Of a stretch of 18,000 nucleotides of DNA, positions 12,920-18,000 are shown piece by piece. A program made the position numbers and the translations under genes. Each line of letters starts with the position of its first letter. Positions within the stretch are counted from its first letter, which is position 1. Source of the stretch: an uncultured Collinsella sp. (lineage in GTDB: Bacteria > Actinomycetota > Coriobacteriia > Coriobacteriales > Coriobacteriaceae); contig CABUBS010000016.1 in NCBI GenBank assembly GCA_902489855.1, positions 1-18,000 of the forward strand, written 5' to 3'. The notes below the pieces were generated by a model, which was not told the DNA's origin, searched no databases, and saw only the letters and a program-made list of their open reading frames with translations.

Positions 12920-14221
12920 CTACCTGATATGAGCAGGTTTTCCGCCCCAGTAGAAGCGGCAGAAGGCTCGTTTGCGCTTTTGGGGTTTGCCTACGAGCTC
13001 CATGGTGGCGATGGCTATATCTTCGGCTGCGCGTGGACGGCGCAGCACTTCGCCATTGATGAGCAGCGCCTTGAGCGACTCCGGATGGTCGTGCAAGTGA
13101 CGTAGGGTTACGATGAGTTCTCGTGCGGTGGTGACATGCATGCTGGCGCCCATGCCGGTGAGCATCGTTGTGTTGGCCTTTTCCTGACCGTATGATTTGC
13201 CCAGCAGGATCATCGGCAGATGTGCACAGAGGCACTCGGTGACGGTGAGTCCGCCCGATTTGAGAATTGCCAGGTCGCAGCCGTGCATAAGCGCTGCCAT
13301 ATCATCGACATAGTCAAGAACCGTGACGTTCTCGAGTTTCATGGCCTCGAAGAGCGTTTTGAGGCGGGCGGCGTATTCCTTATCCTTGCCCGGCAAAAAG
13401 ACAAAGTGCATGTCTTCGAAGCTGCGTAGGAAGGGGAGGGTGCGGTCCATCTCCGCGCGAAAGCGAACGTACGGTTGAGGCAAGCTGGCACCGGCCATTA
13501 CCAGCACGACGGTCTTGTCGGTGGGGAGGTTGAACTTAGCTAGCTCTTCCTCGCGATCGTAATCCGTGTCGAATCCGGCGCGAATAGGAATGCCGGTAAT
13601 GCGAATCTTTGTCTCGAGCACCTCGCGCGGACGCAGCGTTTCGGCCATAAATTCGTTGGCAACACAGAATAAATCGGTGTCCTTGTGGGGCCACCATCCC
13701 TCGACTTCGTAGTCGGTCGGTACGCAGATGACCGGATAATCGATACCCGTAATTACGCGGGCGCCCACGGCAACATTGGCTGCTGTGATGTGCGTTGCAA
13801 CCACGGCTATGGGCCTGCGGCTACGAATATATTCGTTGAAGGCGGGGAACATAATTCGCGACCATGCCGTTCCGCCACCCCAGAGAAGATGTCCCGTAAG
13901 CGTATATCGCCAGGTCAGGTCGTAAATGGGGCGCGTGGCTCCCGTAAAAGAAGCCGCGGTCTTATTACCGTCGAATTTAATACGTCCAAAATCAAGGATA
14001 TCGAGCACTTCAATCTCAACATCCTCGGGGATGCCATTGGTGCCGCGGATGAGGTCGAATGCTTGCGCAATCGCATTTGCGGCGGCCTTGTGACCCGAGC
14101 CGACCGAGGCGTGTACGATGGTCACGAGAGGTTTTTGCTGAGTCAAGAGCGTGGTTTGCTCCGATTGGGGAGTGCTGTGCGTGAGCAGGGGAGCGTCGTC
14201 GCTCGTCTGCGTCTGATCCAT
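12920..14221 (-). CDS. MGDG synthase / UgtP-type glycosyltransferase
   Basis: The 433-residue protein fits the family of monogalactosyldiacylglycerol synthases and processive diacylglycerol glucosyltransferases, which build membrane glycolipids on the cytoplasmic face. The N-terminal acceptor-side domain has VTIVHASVGSGHKAAANAI (GSGH at about 41-44). The C-terminal GT28-like donor-binding half has VLVMAGAS, VTVLDYVDDMAALMHGCDLAILKSGGLTVTECLCAHLPMILLG. The ATG at 14221 is chosen because AAGGGGAG lies 6 nt upstream; a longer in-frame ATG at 14260 has no ribosome binding site. The gene is divergent from trxB, with about 118 bp between the starts. The exact sugar and lipid are not predictable from sequence alone. 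Confidence 0.85.
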   Translation of the reverse strand: MDQTQTSDDAPLLTHSTPQSEQTTLLTQQKPLVTIVHASVGSGHKAAANAIAQAFDLIRGTNGIPEDVEIEVLDILDFGRIKFDGNKTAASFTGATRPIYDLTWRYTLTGHLLWGGGTAWSRIMFPAFNEYIRSRRPIAVVATHITAANVAVGARVITGIDYPVICVPTDYEVEGWWPHKDTDLFCVANEFMAETLRPREVLETKIRITGIPIRAGFDTDYDREEELAKFNLPTDKTVVLVMAGASLPQPYVRFRAEMDRTLPFLRSFEDMHFVFLPGKDKEYAARLKTLFEAMKLENVTVLDYVDDMAALMHGCDLAILKSGGLTVTECLCAHLPMILLGKSYGQEKANTTMLTGMGASMHVTTARELIVTLRHLHDHPESLKALLINGEVLRRPRAAEDIAIATMELVGKPQKRKRAFCRFYWGGKPAHIR

Positions 14222-14339
14222 CGATAACTCCCCTTCGACGTTGTAACACGGATTTATCATTGTAGTGCATGAGTGTCACGTTCACGTAAATTTGGGTATG
14301 AGCGCAAAGAACGACAACGTTTCGACGAGAGGACTCTTC

Positions 14340-15278
14340 ATGACTACCGATCAGACAATCGATGTTGCGATTATCGGCGGCGGCCCCGCGGGCTATGCTG
14401 CCGCCATTTATGCGGCGCGCGCCAACCTAACGACGACTGTCCTTGAGCAGGGCATGTCGGGCGGACAGATTGCCACGAGCAACGAGATTGAGAATTATCC
14501 TGGTATTCCACTGCTGAGCGGCGCCGAACTTGGTGAGCGGTTTCAACAGCATGCTGAAGGCCTGGGGGCTCAGGTTGAATGGAGTATGGTAACAGGCGTC
14601 GATTACAATGCCGATGCGGGTCAATTTACCATCCATCATGATATGGGCGACACAGCGGCCAAGAGTGTCATTGCGTGCATGGGCGCCACGCCACGTCCTG
14701 CGGGTTTTGTTGGCGAGGACACGTATCGCGGTCGTGGCGTTTCGTATTGCGCGACGTGTGACGGCATGTTCTTCCGTAGCAAGCAGGTCTTTGTTATCGG
14801 AGGCGGCAATTCGGCATGTGAGGAGGCGCTGTTCCTGTCCGACATTGCCAGCAGCGTGACCATCGTGCTGCGTCGCGATCAGTTCCGTGCACCCGAGGGC
14901 GTTGTGAATAAAGTGCTTGCTAAGGACAATATTTCAGTTAGGTACCAAACTAGTATTGTTGAGCTTTCTGGCGAAGCGATGCCCACGACAATTACATTCA
15001 AGGACAATGCGACTGGTGAAATGTACACTGAATCCTTTGAACCTGGCTCATTTGGCATTTTTGTCTTTACCGGCACGCAGCCACATACCGAACTTGTTGA
15101 GCATCTAGTCGATCTGGCTCCCGACGGCGGCATCCTTACCGACGATTCGATGGCTACCCGTACGCCCGGCTTATTCGCAGCCGGCGATATCCGTTCCAAG
15201 CGTTTACGCCAGGTTGTGACCGCCGTTTCGGACGGAGCCATAGCATCAACCAGCGCATACGCTTTCCTACGCGGATAA
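14340..15278 (+). CDS. trxB: Thioredoxin reductase
   Basis: TrxB moves electrons from NADPH through FAD to thioredoxin. The 312-residue protein shows the FAD dinucleotide-binding motif GGGPAGYAAAIYAARANL near the N-terminus, the redox centre CATC (Cys137, Cys140), the NADPH-binding GGGNSACEEALFLS, and the C-terminal FAD motif GLFAAGDIRSKRLRQVVTAVSDGAIA. Length is typical of low-molecular-weight bacterial TrxB. The ATG at 14340 follows GAGAGGA (14327-14333) with good spacing; in-frame ATGs at 14265 and 14298 would add residues that do not belong to the family. No thioredoxin gene is adjacent. A terminator follows at 15319. Confidence 0.95.
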   Translation: MTTDQTIDVAIIGGGPAGYAAAIYAARANLTTTVLEQGMSGGQIATSNEIENYPGIPLLSGAELGERFQQHAEGLGAQVEWSMVTGVDYNADAGQFTIHHDMGDTAAKSVIACMGATPRPAGFVGEDTYRGRGVSYCATCDGMFFRSKQVFVIGGGNSACEEALFLSDIASSVTIVLRRDQFRAPEGVVNKVLAKDNISVRYQTSIVELSGEAMPTTITFKDNATGEMYTESFEPGSFGIFVFTGTQPHTELVEHLVDLAPDGGILTDDSMATRTPGLFAAGDIRSKRLRQVVTAVSDGAIASTSAYAFLRG

Positions 15279-15318
15279 GTACGATAATATATCTTATGTA
15301 AGGTTGCTATCTTTAAAC

Positions 15319-15364
15319 AAAGTGGTTGGACGGTGCGTCAATGTGCTGTCTAACCACTTTTACT
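15319..15364 (+). terminator. Intrinsic terminator after trxB
   Basis: AAAGTGGTTGGACGGT (15319-15334) pairs with GCTGTCTAACCACTTT (15345-15360), 16 positions including a few G-U pairs, followed by TTTTA. It ends the trxB transcript just upstream of the DUF1836 regulatory region. Confidence 0.8.
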
Positions 15365-15371
15365 TAGCGGC

Positions 15372-15394
15372 TATGTGGTATGCAAAACTAGATA
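15372..15394 (+). promoter_or_regulatory. Operator-like dyad upstream of the DUF1836 gene
   Basis: TATGTGGT-ATGCAAA-ACTAGATA is an imperfect dyad. It matches the perfect dyad upstream of degV (17046-17068) at all but three or so of 23 positions and has the same 7-nt spacing. It lies over the -35 region of a probable promoter with TACAAT at 15403-15408. Confidence 0.6.
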
Positions 15395-15402
15395 ACCTAG
15401 AA

Positions 15403-15408
15403 TACAAT
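15403..15408 (+). promoter_or_regulatory. Probable -10 element of the DUF1836 gene
   Basis: TACAAT lies about 25 bp upstream of the start codon. No good -35 hexamer is found at 16-18 bp; the dyad occupies that place, which fits a promoter dependent on or controlled by a bound protein. Confidence 0.45.
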
Positions 15409-15432
15409 ATATAAAACGAACGGAGGACCTTT

Positions 15433-16044
15433 ATGAACCACGTTAAACACGTTATTCCGATGTCTGATTCGTCGGTCAGCATTAAGCCTGAGGATATTCA
15501 GCCCACTGTGCTGCCCGATGCATTTATTGAGTCCGATATCGTTCGCAAACTCAATACGTTGAGTCTGCCGCGCTATAATCAGTTGCCCAATGTGACGCTC
15601 TACCGCGACCAGGTCATTGAGTATGTTGCACTGTGGATGGAGCCACTGTCCATTTGCGTTGAGCAGCCCGTCATTACGCCATCGATGATCAATAACTACG
15701 TGAAGGTCGGCCTGGTGCCTGCTCCGGTCAAAAAGCAATATGGCCGCGAGCAGATTGCCCGCCTGATTGCTATCTGCATCTTTAAGCAGGTGCTACCTAT
15801 TGCTGCGGTGCAGGCACTCTTTAACATTCAGCGTTTGAGCTACGATGCCCCTACGGCCTTTGATTATGTGGTCGATCAGCTCGAGGCATCGATTCGTTCG
15901 GCGTTTTCCGTCGAGCAGACGCCGGTTCCCGATACGGCGCATCAGGTAACGCGTGAGTCGCTGCTTGTGCGCAGCGCGGTTTCATCCTTTGTTTCGAAGG
16001 CTTACTTGATGAGCTATCTCAAGTTCAACGGGTTTAATAGCTAG
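15433..16044 (+). CDS. DUF1836 protein with MerR-like helix-turn-helix
   Basis: The 203-residue protein belongs to the DUF1836 family by its central segment (about residues 80-130): ITPSMINNYVKVGLVPAPVKKQYGREQIARLI, then KQVLPIAAVQALF. This reads like a MerR-type winged helix followed by a helical region. No transmembrane segment or enzyme motif is seen. The start follows GGAGG (15422-15426) with normal spacing; an internal ATG at codon 10 is less likely. It is probably a DNA-binding regulator. Its upstream dyad is shared with degV, its convergent neighbour, so it may control both. Function in this family is not established. Confidence 0.8.
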   Translation: MNHVKHVIPMSDSSVSIKPEDIQPTVLPDAFIESDIVRKLNTLSLPRYNQLPNVTLYRDQVIEYVALWMEPLSICVEQPVITPSMINNYVKVGLVPAPVKKQYGREQIARLIAICIFKQVLPIAAVQALFNIQRLSYDAPTAFDYVVDQLEASIRSAFSVEQTPVPDTAHQVTRESLLVRSAVSSFVSKAYLMSYLKFNGFNS

Positions 16045-16053
16045 CCGACGTAT

Positions 16054-16101
16054 AAAACGGGCGGGACAAAGAGCCATCTGTCGCTTTGTCCCGCCCGTTT
16101 T
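16054..16101. terminator. Bidirectional terminator between the DUF1836 gene and degV
   Basis: AAAACGGGCGGGACAAAG (16054-16071) pairs perfectly with CTTTGTCCCGCCCGTTTT (16084-16101), 18 bp around a 12-nt loop. A T-run follows on the + strand (to 16104) and TTTTATA follows on the minus strand, so it serves both convergent genes. Confidence 0.93.
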
Positions 16102-16117
16102 TTTGCTTGGTTGGACT

Positions 16118-16984
16118 TTATTTGCCTGAAGCTACGCCCATGCCGTAGCCGATAATGAGCCCATGCATTTCGGCGTAATAGGAATCCAGGCCGTTGCAGG
16201 GCATGATGATGGTCTTGGAACCGGGCCAATGCTCGACTATGCGGTCAGCAAGCGCCTGGGCTCCAGCTTCGTTCTCAACGTGATCGATAACGACCTCGCC
16301 GCCCGTAAAACCCTCGGCTTCCATGGTGTCGATGATCTTGTTGAGCATCTTCTTTTCGCCACGAGTGTGTCCGACGAGTTCGATTTTACCTGCCTCACTC
16401 GCCGTGCCCAAAATGCGGATATTGAGCTTGTTGGCAATGACGCCGGCTGCCTTAGGGATACGTCCGGCTTTGGCGAGGTTTTCGTAATTGCACAAACTGA
16501 AGAGGATTTTGCTGTTCTGTTCAAGGCTATCGAAGTATGCGCAAGCATCCTCGAATGAGACATTCGGATTGCTTGCAAGATAGCGGTCGAACAGCAGGAA
16601 AATGAGGTCCATTTTACCGCCAGCTGCGCGTGAATTGACTAGATGAATCTGTCGGTCCGGTTCCTCGGCAAGAACCATATCGCGAGCCGTGGCTGCCGCG
16701 TTGTAGCTGCCCGACACGCCCTCAGAGATTGGCATGCAGATGGTCTTGTCTGCCAATTTGAAGAGCTCGGCCCACTCCCCTACGCTGGGACAAGCGCTTG
16801 AAGAAGCGTTCGTCTCCGCCTGAACAGCGCAGTTGAGCTCATGAACATCGAGCGAAAGGTCATCGACGAATTCACGCTCCCCCACTCGAATTTTGAGGGG
16901 CGCAAATGCAAAGGTGGTATGGGGTGCGGTCGGTTGCCAATCGCGGAGGTTACAGCTTGAATCGGAGATAAGTGCCCAGCTCAT
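16118..16984 (-). CDS. DegV family protein (fatty-acid-binding)
   Basis: DegV proteins bind a long-chain fatty acid; the FakB members present it to the FakA kinase for phospholipid synthesis. The 288-residue protein has the family signatures ISDSSCNL at the N-terminus, PLKIRVGEREFVDD, the TSQPS-equivalent SSACPSVGEW, ISEGVSGSYNAA, VNSRAAGGKMDLI and LAKAGRIPKAAG. The length is typical. The ATG at 16984 follows AAAGGA with 7-nt spacing. A probable -10 TATAAT lies at 17014-17019 on the minus strand. Upstream is a perfect dyad shared with the DUF1836 gene. No fakA-like kinase gene is in the window, so the FakB role is inferred from the family. The cysteine in SSACPS replaces the more common Gln. 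Confidence 0.92.
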   Translation of the reverse strand: MSWALISDSSCNLRDWQPTAPHTTFAFAPLKIRVGEREFVDDLSLDVHELNCAVQAETNASSSACPSVGEWAELFKLADKTICMPISEGVSGSYNAAATARDMVLAEEPDRQIHLVNSRAAGGKMDLIFLLFDRYLASNPNVSFEDACAYFDSLEQNSKILFSLCNYENLAKAGRIPKAAGVIANKLNIRILGTASEAGKIELVGHTRGEKKMLNKIIDTMEAEGFTGGEVVIDHVENEAGAQALADRIVEHWPGSKTIIMPCNGLDSYYAEMHGLIIGYGMGVASGK

Positions 16985-16998
16985 AGAGGGTCCTTTCT

Positions 16999-17016
16999 AA
17001 TTGTTCTTCAACAATT
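16999..17016 (-). promoter_or_regulatory. Small perfect palindrome at the degV start region
   Basis: AATTGTT (16999-17005) and AACAATT (17010-17016) are perfect complements around a 4-nt loop. They overlap part of the -10 TATAAT and extend into the expected 5' end of the degV mRNA, so the site could be an operator or a 5' stabilising hairpin. Confidence 0.45.
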
Positions 17017-17019
17017 ATA
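17014..17019 (-). promoter_or_regulatory. degV -10 element
   Basis: A consensus TATAAT lies 30 bp upstream of the degV start codon on the minus strand. No consensus -35 is seen at 16-18 bp; that position abuts the edge of the large dyad. Confidence 0.6.
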
Positions 17020-17039
17020 GCTTTCTTGCTGACCGATTG

Positions 17040-17074
17040 GGCCGCTATCTAGTATTCAAAACTAGATAGCGGCC
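17040..17074 (-). promoter_or_regulatory. Perfect 14-bp dyad upstream of degV
   Basis: GGCCGCTATCTAGT (17040-17053) and ACTAGATAGCGGCC (17061-17074) are perfect complements around ATTCAAA. The inner part, TATCTAGT-N7-ACTAGATA (17046-17068), recurs upstream of the DUF1836 gene. No T-run follows on either strand, which argues for an operator rather than a terminator. Confidence 0.65.
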
Positions 17075-17082
17075 TGGACTAA

Positions 17083-17124
17083 AGATAAAAGAATGGACCT
17101 CGCAACTTAAAGCCACGAGGTCCA
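17083..17124 (-). terminator. Terminator after the NlpC/P60 gene
   Basis: On the minus strand TGGACCTCG (17124-17116) pairs with CGAGGTCCA (17102-17094) around a 13-nt loop, followed by TTCTTTTATC. It lies 25 bp after the hydrolase stop codon. Confidence 0.8.
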
Positions 17125-17148
17125 CATTCACACGCTGTGTAAGATGAC

Positions 17149-18000
17149 TTAGTAACGCACGAAAATGTAATTGTTGTTCATGCCAGCAGCGACGGAGCTG
17201 ATGATGACGCCCGTTTTGTAGTCGGAAGCATGGATCATCTGACCATTACCGATATAGATGCCTGTATGGTAGGAGTTAACCACAACATCGCCGGGTTGCG
17301 GATCGGACACGCGGGTCCAACCCATGAAGGTGCCGGTGGTGCCCAGGCGGCAGTAGCGGCCCGTGAGGCAATAGCTTACAAAACCGGAGCAGTCAAAGCT
17401 GTTCGGTCCAATGCCGCCCCAGGAATAAGCGTATCCGAGCTTGCTGTAGGCGCGCGAAACAACGGTACCGCCGTCAACGGACTGGCTCGGTGCGGAAGGC
17501 GTCGGAGTCGGAGCGGGCGTCACGGGCTGCGGCGTGGGGGCAGGAGCGGGCGCGGGCGCGGGCGTGTTGCCGCCGCCGTTGTTGGTCGTACCGCCACCAT
17601 TGTTGGTGTTCTCGGTCGTACCGGCAGTGTCGTTGCTCACCGTGGCCTTTTCGGCGGTGCTGGCATTGATGCCAGCCTGAAGCGCGGCGTTGGCCTCGGC
17701 CTCGGCAGCAAGCTCGGCCTGCAGCTGTGAATCCAGGGAGTTCACGACACTCTGGGCCTCAGCCTGCTGGGCATTGAGCTCGTCGACCTTCTTCTGCGTC
17801 GCGGCGACGTTCTTCTCCTGCTCGGTCTGCTTATCGGTGAGCTGCTGCTTAAGGTCCTTGACCTCCTGAATGGTCTGGGCCTGCTTGTCGGAAACCTTGC
17901 CGTAGTAGAACAGACGGTTGAGCATGTCGCCCAGATCGTCGACGCCCGTCAGAACCTGAAGGAGACTCAGTTGGGCTTGGGCCTCGTGGCTCCGGCCTAC
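17149..18000 (-). CDS. NlpC/P60 peptidoglycan hydrolase, 5' end outside the window
   Basis: The visible 283 residues are the C-terminal part of a secreted cell-wall hydrolase that cleaves peptide stems of peptidoglycan. The frame stays open to the window edge (…GRSHEAQAQLSLLQVLTGVDDLGD before the Met at 17925), so the internal ATG at 17925 is not the true start and the signal peptide is missing. Order: a coiled coil rich in Gln, Glu and Lys (KVSDKQAQTIQEVKDLKQQL and onward), a Gly-Asn stretch, a Pro-Ala linker (PAPAPAPAPTPQP), then the NlpC/P60 domain. Its catalytic cysteine is in FDCSGFVSY and its histidine in SYHTGIYIG; HASD is near the end. This resembles RipA/CwlO-type hydrolases. A terminator follows. 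Confidence 0.92.
   Translation of the reverse strand, partial: VGRSHEAQAQLSLLQVLTGVDDLGDMLNRLFYYGKVSDKQAQTIQEVKDLKQQLTDKQTEQEKNVAATQKKVDELNAQQAEAQSVVNSLDSQLQAELAAEAEANAALQAGINASTAEKATVSNDTAGTTENTNNGGGTTNNGGGNTPAPAPAPAPTPQPVTPAPTPTPSAPSQSVDGGTVVSRAYSKLGYAYSWGGIGPNSFDCSGFVSYCLTGRYCRLGTTGTFMGWTRVSDPQPGDVVVNSYHTGIYIGNGQMIHASDYKTGVIISSVAAGMNNNYIFVRY

Noticed and set aside
14222..14260. Longer glycosyltransferase beginning at 14260
   Set aside because: No ribosome binding site before that ATG, while AAGGGGAG is well placed for the ATG at 14221.
14320..14333. A fifth SOS box upstream of trxB (AACGTTTCG region)
   Set aside because: The half-sites are imperfect and the spacing is wrong for CGAAC-N4-GTTCG.
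17040..17074. The 14-bp perfect hairpin as the terminator of the NlpC/P60 gene
   Set aside because: It has no T-run on either strand, a better terminator lies at 17094-17124, and its inner part recurs upstream of another gene, which favours an operator.
17440..17600. Repetitive GC-rich stretch as a DNA repeat element
   Set aside because: It is in frame and encodes the Pro-Ala and Gly-Asn linker of the NlpC/P60 protein, a common low-complexity hinge.

Overview
The window reads as a chromosomal housekeeping segment of a Coriobacteriia member, most like Collinsella. This is inferred from the moderately high GC content, the gene order recA-recX-rny-GHKL ATPase-spoVS-miaB-miaA-hflX, an actinobacterial/Bacillus-type SOS box (CGAAC-N4-GTTCG), SpoVS in a lineage not known to sporulate, and DUF1836 and DegV proteins. 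I see no tRNA, rRNA, CRISPR array, insertion sequence, prophage or replication origin.

Layout. Positions 2-9577 (+) form a long rightward block: cinA-type amidohydrolase, recA and recX (SOS recombination); then rny (RNase Y), a GHKL-fold ATPase and spoVS; then miaB, miaA and hflX, which overlap by TAATG junctions and serve tRNA A37 modification and ribosome/GTPase functions. Positions 9562-10910 (-) hold lexA and, translationally coupled behind it, a multi-pass HGSNAT/DUF1624-like membrane protein whose 3' end overlaps hflX by 16 bp. Divergent from lexA is a small membrane-anchored LysM protein resembling YneA-type division suppressors. The shared intergenic region carries three SOS boxes. 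nrdR and dut follow (nucleotide pool control).

Positions 12467-12919 are a 453-bp gene-free stretch. It holds one partial and two complete palindromic repeat elements with the same 30-nt loop, plus a strong hairpin terminator. Next come a leftward MGDG-synthase-type glycosyltransferase, a divergent thioredoxin reductase (trxB), a rightward DUF1836 HTH protein, a leftward DegV protein convergent with it, and a leftward NlpC/P60 peptidoglycan hydrolase cut off by the right edge.

How the parts connect. recA, lexA and the LysM gene all have SOS boxes lying in or next to promoter elements, so they form a local LexA regulon. The most unusual signals lie outside the genes: the structure-conserved palindromic repeats; a dyad TATCTAGT-N7-ACTAGATA shared by the upstream regions of the DUF1836 gene and degV; a 12-bp perfect inverted repeat that buries the nrdR start codon; four exactly 11-bp-phased TTTGG repeats upstream of recA; and a hairpin-rich leader in front of rny.
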